Below, one piece after another: positions 17,872 to 29,700 of a stretch of DNA of 64,000 nucleotides (positions are counted from its first letter, which is position 1; every line of letters starts with the position of its first letter). The translations under genes were made by a program, and so were the position numbers. The stretch spans positions 1 to 64,000 of the forward strand of contig JADKEB010000003.1 in assembly GCA_016718205.1 (NCBI GenBank), in the 5' to 3' direction. The notes under the pieces were generated by a model. The model saw nothing but the letters and a program-made list of their open reading frames with translations, made no database searches and had not been told where the DNA came from. The DNA is from Saprospiraceae bacterium (GTDB taxonomy: Bacteria > Bacteroidota > Bacteroidia > Chitinophagales > Saprospiraceae).

Positions 17872-18999
17872 ATGATAACGGGAGTAGTAGGAGCAGGTAG
17901 TATGGGTTCGGGAATAGCACAACTGGCAGCTATGTCGGGTTGTGAAGTTCGGTTGTTTGATATTGACAAACACCAATTGACTAAAGCCCTGCAAGATATT
18001 TCATTGAGTTTGGGCAAGTTTGCACTGAAAGGGGTGATCGGTCAAGATGAAATGAGTGGTATTTTGGGACGCATCTATACATGTGAATCACTCAACTCGC
18101 TTTCAGATTGCGAACTCATCATAGAGGCCATAGCAGAAGACCTTGCTCTGAAAAAAGATCTTTTTGGCAAATTGGAGCCTATCGTATCTCAGCAATGTCT
18201 TTTGGCAACAAATACTTCATCGCTTTCAATTACATCTATTGGATCAGTTATGAAGAATCCGGATCGCTTTTTGGGGATACATTTTTTTAATCCTGTGGTA
18301 ATGATGCAGCTCACTGAAGTTATACCCGCTACACAAACAAATGATAACAACGTAGCAAAAGCAATCTCCGTCATAGAATCCTGGGGTAAAACCGTGGTGA
18401 AGGCCAAAGACACTCCCGGTTTTATAGTGAATAAGGTAGCCCGACCATATTATAGTGAAGCAATCAGGATGATGGAAGAAGGTATTGCGGACGTTTTCAC
18501 TATCGATGCAACAATGAGAAATTCCGGATTTAAAATGGGACCATTTGAATTGATGGATTTTATAGGTCATGATGTCAATTACAGAGTAACGGAGTCAGTG
18601 TGGAAATCATTTTATTATGATAGCCGATACAAGCCGTCTTTTTCTCAACTCAGGCTGTTGGAAGCAGGATATTTGGGTAAAAAAAGTGGCAAAGGTTTCT
18701 ATAATTACCCACATACGCCCGGGAAAGGAATAGACATCCATCCTGAATTAGTTAATCTGATTTTTATGCGCATCATATCCAAGTTGATAAATGAAGCTGC
18801 CGATACGGTATTTTATGGCATATGCCATCAGGAAGATGTCGAAACATCTGTAAAGCTCGGCTTAAATTATCCCAAAGGCTTACTCGAATGGGGAAATGAA
18901 ATAGGGTATCATAAAATAATTGAGACATTAGACGCACTTTACAATCATTATCACGAAGAAAGATATAGAGTTTGCCCGTTGCTGAGAAAATGGATATAA
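17872..18999 (+). CDS. 3-hydroxyacyl-CoA dehydrogenase
   Basis: NAD-dependent oxidation of 3-hydroxyacyl-CoA, in fatty acid or aromatic-acid degradation or the reverse reaction. The 375-residue protein opens directly with the Rossmann motif GVVGAGSMGSGIAQ, followed by the NAD-selecting acidic residue in VRLFDID. The 3HCDH signatures are present: ATNTSSLSITSI, the catalytic His in GIHFFNPVVMMQLTEVIP, and TPGFIVNKVARPYYSEAIRM. The C-terminal domain has GPFELMDFIGHDVN and the late YPKGLLEWGNEIG, as in the PaaH-type enzymes with a duplicated C-terminal region. Whether it acts in butyrate/PHB-type metabolism or phenylacetate breakdown cannot be told; no partner thiolase or hydratase is adjacent. 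Confidence 0.88.
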   Translation: MITGVVGAGSMGSGIAQLAAMSGCEVRLFDIDKHQLTKALQDISLSLGKFALKGVIGQDEMSGILGRIYTCESLNSLSDCELIIEAIAEDLALKKDLFGKLEPIVSQQCLLATNTSSLSITSIGSVMKNPDRFLGIHFFNPVVMMQLTEVIPATQTNDNNVAKAISVIESWGKTVVKAKDTPGFIVNKVARPYYSEAIRMMEEGIADVFTIDATMRNSGFKMGPFELMDFIGHDVNYRVTESVWKSFYYDSRYKPSFSQLRLLEAGYLGKKSGKGFYNYPHTPGKGIDIHPELVNLIFMRIISKLINEAADTVFYGICHQEDVETSVKLGLNYPKGLLEWGNEIGYHKIIETLDALYNHYHEERYRVCPLLRKWI

Positions 19000-19120
19000 C
19001 CATTTTCGACAAAATTGCTATAAGAATAGATCAACAGCTGAACTACCAAAATTGATTTTATGTTATGACATAGAGTGAAGTTCAACTCAATAATCTAAAA
19101 ACTTAAAAAATCATATTCAT

Positions 19121-20287
19121 ATGCGAATCATTTATTTATTGTTTGCTTTAATACTTATTGGATTAGGTGTATTTTTGGGTACAAAGTACGTATCCGGTTC
19201 AAAGCTGGAAAAAATCATAACCGGAGATGAAGGAAGTCAGACCAATGTTGACAATAATAACCAGATATTGACCCGTAATCCAAGTCAAAACTCAATCAGG
19301 CGCACTGCTGATTCAATAGTTTATCTTTCTCATGACGAAAAATCCACCATTGATCTCTTTGAAAAGTCTGCACCATCAGTGTGTTATATCACTACGATCA
19401 ACCAGCAAAGAGATATGTGGTCAAGAAATATTACAGAAATGCCTTCAGGTTCGGGTTCAGGTTTTATCTGGGATACTCACGGTCACATCATTACCAATTA
19501 TCATGTCATCCAAAACGGAACAAAGTTGAAAGTGACACTTTCGGACAGGTCATCATGGGATGCTGAGGTAGTAGGTATCGAGCCCAATAAAGATCTTGCT
19601 GTGCTTAAAATTAAAGCAAGTGCGGCCACACTTAGACCTATACCTGTTGGCCAGTCATCCACTCTTAGGGTTGGGCAGAGTGTTTATGCCATTGGTAATC
19701 CTTTCGGGTTGGACCAATCATTAACTACCGGGGTCATCAGTGCATTAGGAAGAGAAATAATTTCAGTAGGGGGAAGGCCTATCAGAGATGTTATTCAGAC
19801 TGATGCAGCCATAAACCCCGGAAACTCAGGGGGACCATTGCTCGACAGTTATGGACGACTCATAGGAGTAAATACCATGATTTACAGCCCATCCGGGGCA
19901 TCGGCAGGCATTGGATTTTCCATACCTGTGGATGAAGTCAACTGGGTAGTATCAGATCTGATTAAATATGGCGAAGTAAAAAGGCCAAAAATTGGTATTG
20001 AGTTGTTACCTCCCCAATATGCTCAGAACTGGGGTGTCGAAGGTGCCATGATTATGGGAATAGTACCCGGAGGTGGAGCGGAAAAAGCTGGATTAAGAGC
20101 ACTTGAACAAACCAGAAACGGAGAGATAATTTTTGGAGACATCATCACTGATGTAAATGGTTCAAAAATCAACAATAATAACGACTTGTTTTTAATACTT
20201 GAAAAGTATAATCCCGGTGACAAAATCAAACTGAAATACCTCAGAAACGAGCAAGAAAAAACTACTGAAGTGGTACTAGGTGTTTGA
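19121..20287 (+). CDS. HtrA/DegP-type trypsin-like serine protease
   Basis: A 388-residue periplasmic quality-control protease. An N-terminal hydrophobic segment (residues 3-22) acts as a membrane anchor or uncleaved signal. The trypsin-like domain carries the catalytic triad His128 (ITNYHVI), Asp158 (NKDLAVLKI) and Ser236 (NPGNSGGPLLD). GSGSGFIWDTHGHI precedes the His. A single PDZ domain follows from about residue 290 (GAMIMGIVPGGGAEKAGLR ... DIITDVNGSKI), giving the HhoA/DegS-like one-PDZ layout rather than the two-PDZ layout of DegP. It stands alone, with a gap of 453 bp to the giant surface-protein gene. Confidence 0.9.
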   Translation: MRIIYLLFALILIGLGVFLGTKYVSGSKLEKIITGDEGSQTNVDNNNQILTRNPSQNSIRRTADSIVYLSHDEKSTIDLFEKSAPSVCYITTINQQRDMWSRNITEMPSGSGSGFIWDTHGHIITNYHVIQNGTKLKVTLSDRSSWDAEVVGIEPNKDLAVLKIKASAATLRPIPVGQSSTLRVGQSVYAIGNPFGLDQSLTTGVISALGREIISVGGRPIRDVIQTDAAINPGNSGGPLLDSYGRLIGVNTMIYSPSGASAGIGFSIPVDEVNWVVSDLIKYGEVKRPKIGIELLPPQYAQNWGVEGAMIMGIVPGGGAEKAGLRALEQTRNGEIIFGDIITDVNGSKINNNNDLFLILEKYNPGDKIKLKYLRNEQEKTTEVVLGV

Positions 20288-20544
20288 TGATTTTTTAACT
20301 TTTTTCATATATGTCAAAACTCAATATTTACATATTCAATAAAGCTATATTTTGTAAATTTATTGGTTTGAAATCATTACAGTTGATATAAAAAAAAATT
20401 TATTAGAATCAATTCACCAGAGATACATTTTAAGAGCTAGTAGTTATCTTTACCTGTTTATAAGTAATTAATTTTGAATGTAATTCATTGAATTACAATA
20501 TTTTTTAATACTTAAAATATCTAAAATGAGATTCGTAATGAGAG

Positions 20545-20668
20545 CTTCAAATACAATAAAATCAGCACTTTTAGCGACAAATCATACTGTGTGCAGCTTT
20601 CGCTGTAGTCACTCCTATGGTGCGAAGCTAAAAGTGAGCATAGCGACTGATTTTGAAGTATTTGGAGG
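20545..20668. repeat. Imperfect long inverted repeat upstream of the giant gene
   Basis: The left arm 20545-20575 (CTTCAAATACAATAAAATCAG, then CACTTTTAGC) pairs with the right arm 20627-20667, whose complement reads CTCCAAATACTTCAAAATCAG, a 10-nt insertion, then CACTTTTAGC. The loop contains a smaller CAGC/GCTG hairpin. It lies in the 453-bp gap before the gene starting at 20741, which otherwise holds no gene. It could be a decayed MITE or a structured leader. Confidence 0.5.
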
Positions 20669-20740
20669 TCGTAATAGATTATCATTTTAGATTTTTAGGT
20701 AAGACTTAATTTAACAGTTTATTGATTAAAAATTATACTC

Positions 20741-23700
20741 ATGCTCAATTCAAAACCTTTTCAAAATTTACTGATTTTATGTATTGTATACCTATTAAAT
20801 ACTGGAATCGGATACGCCCAATGCAATTTATTTGTAAATTACCAAAACAATCCATCATCATGTAATGCAACAGATGGTTTTATTACCATTTCTTCTATAG
20901 GAACATGTAATCGCACTGTCAAAATTTACAAAGGAAGCACCCTTTTGAGTGAGGGTACCAACTCACTGACACAGATTAACCTCTCCAAAGGAGTTTACAG
21001 ACTTGTCGCAGAAAGAGGGTGTGGCTGTGATGATGAAATCACAAGATATGTTCATCTTATAGCAGCAGATGAAACAATACTACTTCCGCAAGTCAACGGT
21101 ATCCCATCGGATAATATCACAGTTTGCAGAGGCAGTTCTATTCGGCTTGGTGTACAAAATTTGGGAATAGCCAACTTGCATTTAAGTGGTCCGGGTGGTT
21201 ATTCAGACAGTACACCTGACGGAAGTACTTTTTGGAATTTATCTGATTTACAACCAACAAATTCAGGTTTGTACACTATTCAATTTACTAACAGTAGGGG
21301 TTGCACATCCATTGCTACGATCAGATTAAATGTGGGCAATCTTTCTATCAATGCAGGAAGTGATGTTGAAATATGTAAAGGAGGTTCTACGACTTTAAAT
21401 GCCAATGTTGCAGGCAGGTCTACGTGTAAACAAGAGTGTCCCAAAACGCTTGATTCATTATTAGTAAGATGGACATTGGATCAGTGCGATGCGAGTAACC
21501 AGAATAATAAAGAGGATTTTACTGAATTTATTCCCAATTATCCATCCAAGGGTAATTGCAGTGGCATTTTTGCAACAAATATTTTTAAGCCTGTAGGCGA
21601 CCACTCATGTACCCCAATCCCAAATTCATACAGTGGTGATGTCGGGATGTGTGTAATGGCTGAAGAAAGTTGCGATACTTCTGTTTATGATAGTAATAAA
21701 GCAATAAAATTTGAAGTAACAGTCAACCCTACAGAAGGTGGAAGAATCACAGGTTTGTCTTTTATAGAGCAATCACCACTCGACTGGATAACCACCAATG
21801 GCGCTACCGGGGTGAATAACTTTAATACCAAGTATTTACTTAAAGTCTACAAAAACAATGTATTAATTTATTCAAAAACAGAAATTCCTACTGAAAGGGA
21901 ATGGAATACTGAAATATTTGATTTTAAAGATATTCCGGCTTTCTATACTTCTGAGACGGCTGTTTACAGGTTCGAGCTTAGGGGGTATTGTGCTACTGAA
22001 AGAGGTGGAGGTATGGCAGGATGGGAAGTTAATGACATCAGAGTATATGGAGGATGTTGTACAGGTCTGACAACAAGTGATACTATTTCCTACCTTTGGT
22101 CCACCGGACAAACAAGTCAGTCAATAAATGTTACTCCTGATGTAACAACAGCTTATACCGTGATGGTTAAAGATTGCGCAGGTTGTACAAGGATGGATAC
22201 AGTTAATGTCACTGTCAATCCTTTGCCCAATATTGTAATCGCAGGGATTAAAAACATTTGTATTGGAGGGTCTACAGTGTTGACCGCAAGCGGCGGTGCG
22301 CAATATTTATGGTCTACCGGATCGACTTCGTCTTCTATTACAGTAAGTCCTGCTTTGACAACTAAATATCATGTTACCGTAACATCCAATAAAGGTTGTC
22401 GATCAATAGATTCAGTATCTGTAGTAGTGCACAATCTGCCATCTCCTGTTATTATTGGAGATTTGGAGATTTGTATAGGAGATTCAACTCTTTTGACGGC
22501 AAGTGGTGGGGTATCTTTTGAATGGAATACAGGTGCTACGACAAATTCAATTGTGGTAAAACCTACCACTGACACAGAATACCGAGTGATGGCCATAGAT
22601 GAAAACGGGTGCATGGAATATAGCACGGCATTAGTTAAAGTATTTGAAAGACCATCTGCTCAAATTGATGGAGATACTGTAATTTGTGTCGGAAAGTCGA
22701 CTACACTCACAGCATCTGGTGGCACATCTTATATTTGGAGTAATGGACTGAGTTCATCAGCTATTAATATTTCACCCACCGCAAATACAACTTATTCCGT
22801 TACTGTTACTAATAGTTTCGGTTGTACATCTACAAAATCAAAAGAAGTGATTGTACATCCTATACCTGTAGTCATCATATCTGGAAATAGTACACTTTGT
22901 AATGGTAAATCATCCGAAATAACAGTTTCAGGGGGAGTTTCCTATAGATGGAGTACAGGTGCCACGACAGCTTCTATAACCATAAATCCCGGTTTAAACA
23001 CCAATTACACAGTAACGGTAACCAATGTTCATGGTTGTACAGCAACAGCATCAAGAATGGCGAGTGTCATGAGCTTGCCTGTAGCCACGATATCCGGACC
23101 AAAAGAAATATGTGAAGGCAATACAATCACTTTATTGGCATCTGGTGGTGTGTTGTATTCTTGGAGCACTGGTCAAAATACACCATCTATCAACATAACC
23201 CCTTCATTAACTTCAATGTATAGGGTCACTGTGACAGATGCAAACGGGTGTACATCTTCTGCATCACATAGAGTCAAAGTAAATATTAAACCTTCTGTGG
23301 ATATTACAGGGAAAAACAGATTTTGTATAGGAGATAGCACAGTATTGACTGCGAATGTAACAGGCAAAACCTCATGTGATAAAGACTGTAAAGATTCTTT
23401 ATTATTAATATGGACCCTTGATCAATGTAATGCAGAAGGACTTGCAAATCAATTAAACTACAGCGAATTTCTTCCATCTAAAATATCGGTAGGAGGTCTG
23501 ATTTCAGTTGAAGGAACAAATGTTTTTAGAAATAGAGGCGATCATTCATGTACTCCGGATGGTACTGGAGGAATTGGTATATGTTTTGGTGTCCTGGAGA
23601 GTTGCGATCCAAATCAATATAATCCTCAGAATGCTTTGAGATTTTCTGTGACACTGAATCCTAAAAAAACCGGCAGACTTACAAAACTGACTTTTAGAGA

Positions 23701-26700
23701 ACAATCTCCGTTAAACTGGGTAACTACAAATGGAGCTTCAGGCATAAATAATTACAATCAAAAATACTTAATTAGAGCATATAAAAACGGGACTCTCATT
23801 TATTCACAAAATGATCTTAACACAGAAAGGAATTGGAATATAGAAACATTTGATTTTTCAGACCATCCTGATTTTACCGTTACTGAATCTTGTGAATTTA
23901 CTTTTGAATTATATGGTTATTGTATGGTAGATCGAGGAGGAATCCCTGGATGGGAAATTGATGATATTAAAGTTTTTGGCGGAGATTGTCCGGAATCTGA
24001 AATTGTCGAAAATGCAACTTATTTGTGGTCCAATGGTGCAACCACACCATCAATAAAAGTCATTCCGACTATTTCTACAACCTATACAGTCACTGTTTCA
24101 GATTGTAATGGTTGTACTTCAACAGATTCAATATTGGTTCAGGTAGACCCTTTACCTACAATAGAAATAAACAACAACGGACCACTGACCTGCGCCAAAA
24201 CAAGTGTCACACTGACAGCGACAGGTGGCGGTAGTTATGAATGGTCTGGCGGTGGTACTTCATCTACAAAAGTAGTGACAACACCGGGCACATATACAGT
24301 GACAGTGACATCAGCGAATGGTTGCACAAGTACATCAAGCACCATTGTCACTCAGGATATCACACCACCAACAGTAACAACCAGCAATGACGGCCCATTG
24401 ACCTGCGCAAAAACGAGTGTCACACTGACAGCGACTGGCGGCGGTAGTTATGAATGGTCTGGCGGTGGTACTTCATCTACCAAAGTAGTGACAACACCGG
24501 GCACATATACAGTGACAGTGACATCGGCGAATGGTTGTACAAGTACATCAAGCACGATTGTCAATCAGGATATCACTCCACCCACAGTAACAACAAGCAA
24601 TGACGGCCCATTGACCTGCGCCAAAACGAGTGTCACACTGACAGCGACAGGTGGTGGCAGTTATGAATGGTCTGGCGGTGGTACTTCATCTACAAAAGTA
24701 GTGACAACACCGGGCACATATACAGTGACAGTGACGGCGGCGAATGGATGTACAAGTACATCAAGCACGATTGTCAATCAGGATATCACTCCACCCACAG
24801 TAACAACCAGCAATGACGGCCCATTGACCTGCGCCAAAACGAGTGTCACATTGACAGCGACAGGTGGCGGTAGTTATGAATGGTCTGGCGGTGGTACTTC
24901 ATCTACAAAAGTAGTGACAACACCGGGCACATATACAGTGACAGTGACATCAGCGAATGGTTGTACAAGTACATCAAGCACGATTGTCAATCAGGATATC
25001 ACTCCACCCACAGTAACAACAAGCAATGACGGCCCATTGACCTGCGCCAAAACGAGTGTCACATTGACAGCGACAGGTGGCGGTAGTTATGAATGGTCTG
25101 GCGGTGGTACTTCATCTACAAAAGTAGTGACAACACCGGGCACATATACAGTGACAGTGACATCAGCGAATGGTTGCACAAGTACATCAAGCACCATTGT
25201 CACTCAGGATATCACTCCACCCACAGTAACAACCAGCAATGACGGCCCATTGACCTGCGCCAAAACGAGTGTCACACTGACAGCGACAGGTGGCGGTAGT
25301 TATGAATGGTCTGGCGGTGGTACTTCATCTACAAAAGTAGTGACAACACCGGGCACATATACAGTGACAGTGACCTCATCCAATGGTTGCACAAGTACAT
25401 CAAGCACCATTGTCACTCAGGATATCACTCCACCCACAGTAACAACCAGCAATGACGGCCCATTGACCTGCGCCAAAACGAGTGTCACACTGACAGCGAC
25501 AGGTGGCGGTAGTTATGAATGGTCTGGCGGTGGTACTTCATCTACAAAAGTAGTGACAGCACCAGGTACATATACAGTGACAGTGACGGCGGCGAATGGT
25601 TGTACAAGTACATCAAGCACCATTGTCACTCAGGATATCACACCACCAACAGTAACAACCAGCAATGACGGCCCATTGACCTGCGCCAAAACGAGTGTCA
25701 CACTGACAGCGACAGGTGGTGGCAGTTATGAATGGTCTGGCGGTGGTACTTCATCTACAAAAGTAGTGACAGCACCAGGTACATATACAGTGACAGTGAC
25801 GGCGGCGAATGGATGTACAAGTACATCAAGCACGATTGTCAATCAGGATATCACTCCACCCACAGTAACAACCAGCAATGATGGCCCATTGACCTGCGCC
25901 AAAACGAGTGTCACATTGACAGCGACAGGTGGCGGTAGTTATGAATGGTCTGGCGGTGGTACTTCATCTACCAAAGTAGTGACAACACCGGGCACATATA
26001 CAGTGACAGTGACATCAGCGAATGGTTGTACAAGTACATCAAGCACGATTGTCAATCAGGATATCACTCCACCCACAGTAACAACCAGCAATGACGGCCC
26101 ATTGACCTGCGCCAAAACGAGTGTCACACTGACAGCGACAGGTGGCGGTAGTTATGAATGGTCTGGCGGTGGTACTTCATCTACAAAAGTAGTGACAACA
26201 CCGGGCACATATACAGTGACAGTGACATCAGCGAATGGTTGCACAAGTACATCAAGCACCATTGTCACTCAGGATATCACTCCACCCACAGTAACAACCA
26301 GCAATGACGGCCCATTGACCTGCGCCAAAACGAGTGTCACACTGACAGCGACAGGTGGCGGTAGTTATGAATGGTCTGGCGGTGGTACTTCATCTACAAA
26401 AGTAGTGACAACACCGGGCACATATACAGTGACAGTGACGGCGGCGAATGGTTGTACAAGTACATCAAGCACGACTGTCACTCAGGACATCACTCCACCC
26501 ACAGTAACAACCAGCAATGACGGCCCATTGACCTGCGCCAAAACAAGTGTCACACTGACAGCGACAGGCGGTGGTAGTTATGAATGGTCTGGCGGTGGTA
26601 CTTCATCTACCAAAGTAGTGACAACACCAGGCACATATACAGTGACAGTGACCTCGGCGAATGGTTGTACAAGTACATCAAGCACCATTGTCACTCAGGA

Positions 26701-29700
26701 TATCACACCACCAACAGTAACAACCAGCAATGACGGCCCATTGACCTGCGCCAAAACGAGTGTCACACTGACAGCGACAGGTGGTGGCAGTTATGAATGG
26801 TCTGGCGGTGGTACTTCATCTACAAAAGTAGTGACAGCACCAGGTACATATACAGTGACAGTGACGGCGGCGAATGGATGTACAAGTACATCAAGCACGA
26901 TTGTCAATCAGGATATCACTCCACCCACAGTAACAACCAGCAATGATGGCCCATTGACCTGCGCCAAAACGAGTGTCACACTGACAGCGACTGGTGGCGG
27001 TAGTTATGAATGGTCTGGCGGTGGTACTTCATCTACCAAAGTAGTGACAACACCAGGCACATATACAGTGACAGTGACATCAGCGAATGCTTGCACAAGT
27101 ACATCAAGCACCATTGTCACTCAGGATAGCACACCACCCACAGTACCAACGAGCAATGATGGCCCATTGACCTGCGCCAAAACGAGTGTCACACTGACAG
27201 CGACAGGTGGCGGTAGTTATGAATGGTCTGGCGGTGGTACTTCATCTACAAAAGTAGTGACAACACCAGGCACATATACAGTGACAGTGACATCAGCGAA
27301 TGGTTGCACAAGTACATCAAGCACGATTGTCAATCAGGATATCACTCCACCCACAGTAACAACCAGCAATGACGGCCCATTGACCTGCGCCAAAACGAGT
27401 GTTACATTGACAGCGACAGGCGGCGGTAGTTATGTTTGGTCAGACGGTGGTACTTCATCTACCAAAAGTAGTGACAACACCGGGTACATATACAGTGACA
27501 GTGACGGCGGCGAATGGATGTACAAGTACATCTTCATCTTTGGTATCAGAAGACAGAACCTTACCTTCAGCCACAATAAATGGTAAAACAAGCTTTTGTT
27601 TAGGTGACAGTACAGTATTTACAGCTTCAGGAGGAGGTACTTATATATGGAATACGGGAGAGTCAACAACATCGATCAAAGTAAAACCAAATACTACTTC
27701 TACATATACCGTAACAGTTACTTCTCCAAATGGCTGTCAGTCAAGTGCTGTTGTTTCAGTAACCGTACATCCATTACCAAATATTACTATTTCAGGAAAT
27801 TTGGAAATATGTAAAGACGAATGCACAACATTGACTGCATCAGGAGGAACGGAATATTTATGGGAAGGTGCTCTGGCAAATGGATTTAAGTGTAATGGTT
27901 CGTTTTTCGTAGGAGGTCTACAGGGAGGATCAATACCTAATTTATACAATGTTACATCATCCGGAGAATTGAATTTATTAGGATCATTAAATACAAATAA
28001 CATTAACGGCATGGGCTATTATTGCCAAAGAAATGTTCCTTACTTATATGGGATCAAGATGAAGGGTAACACTATTGAAGATGCTGTTAAAGGAAGTTTG
28101 GTAGTAATTGACCCAAGGACTGCAAATACCACTGTTTTGGGAGAAATTCCACAACCACCAAATATTTACGGAAGTGTTGGAAGGACGGGAATCATGACTT
28201 ATATAGGCGATATTGGGAAGGATGGTAAATTCTATTTTCCTGCTGTAGCCACATACATAAACCCAGCTACTTTCAGAATTATTGATTACACAATGTATTT
28301 AGGAGTGATAGATTTAAATGATCATGGAAGTGGTAGCAATGTAGTTTATAAACCAATAACCATTTCACCAAATTGTAAACCATATATGGATGCTTGTATA
28401 GAAGGATTTCAAGCTTTTGCATTAAATCCTTCCACAAGAGAACCTTCAGGTGGAATTCATGATTGGGCCTTGAGTCCTGATGGCAACACATTGTATTCTT
28501 TCATGGGTATAGAAAATGCTATGTTCAGACTTGATATTAACACATTGATTACTAGTTGTGTACCCGGACCATCATCCAATAGTCCTTATATTGGACAAAC
28601 AGGTATCAAAACAGACGAATTTGGCGGGATATATTATGAGAATAACGTCCTGAAGGGATTGCAGGTAGATAGAGGTCGATTATTTAATATCAATCAAATT
28701 ACTGGTGAATTGACTTTAATAAGTGAAGGGTTGCCACAAGACTTTAGAGGAGATAATGCAACTTGTTATGATTGTGGAGTAATACCAACAGGACCATTAA
28801 ATAGTGCCTCCATAACAGTTTGTCCTATCATCACTACAACATATAAAGTGTCTGTTACAGATATCAATGGTTGTAAGAATTCCACTAGCATTACAGTTGT
28901 AGTTAATGAAAAACCAATTGTATCAATCACAAGTGATGGTCCGTTGACATGTGCTAAACCAAGCGTGACACTCACAGCAAGTGGAGGCGGCACATATGCA
29001 TGGTCAGGTGGTGGGACTGCTGCAACAAAAGTGGTGACATCAACGGGTGCATATACTGTGACAGTTACTGCATCCAATGGGTGTTCAAGCACTGCAAGTA
29101 TTACTGTGAATGAAGATAAATCAAGACCATCAGTAATAACAGACAATGATGGCCCATTAACATGCATCAAAAAGAATGTCACATTGGTCGCCTTGAGTGA
29201 GGGTACCACATATGCGTGGTCTGACGGCGGCAATGCATCTACAAAAGTAGTGACATCTGCAGGGACATATACAGTGACAGTGACCTCATCGAATGGATGT
29301 ACAAGTACATCCAACACGATTGTCAATCAGGATATCACACCACCCACAGTAACAACGACCAATGATGGTCCGCTGACGTGTACCAAGACAAGTGTGACAT
29401 TGACAGCGACAGGTGGTGGCAGTTATGCGTGGTCTGACGGCGGCAATGCATCTACAAAAGTAGTAACATCTGCAGGGACATATACAGTGACAGTGACCTC
29501 ATCGAATGGATGTACAAGTACGTCAAGCACAATTGTCAATCAGGATATCACACCACCCACAGTAACAACGACCAATGATGGTCCGCTGACGTGTACCAAG
29601 ACAAGTGTCACATTGACAGCGACCGGTGGCGGAAGTTATGCGTGGTCTGGCGGCGGCACTGCATCTACAAAAGTAGTAACATCTCCAGGGACATATACAG

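Noticed and set aside
27460..27470. Programmed ribosomal frameshift at AAAAG in the giant gene
   Set aside because: No slippery heptamer or downstream stimulatory structure is evident, and equal units elsewhere have three A. Several similar indels nearby fit sequence error or decay better.
24160..27580. Tandem repeats as a CRISPR array
   Set aside because: The 213-bp units are contiguous, coding and in frame, with no spacers; there are no cas genes nearby.
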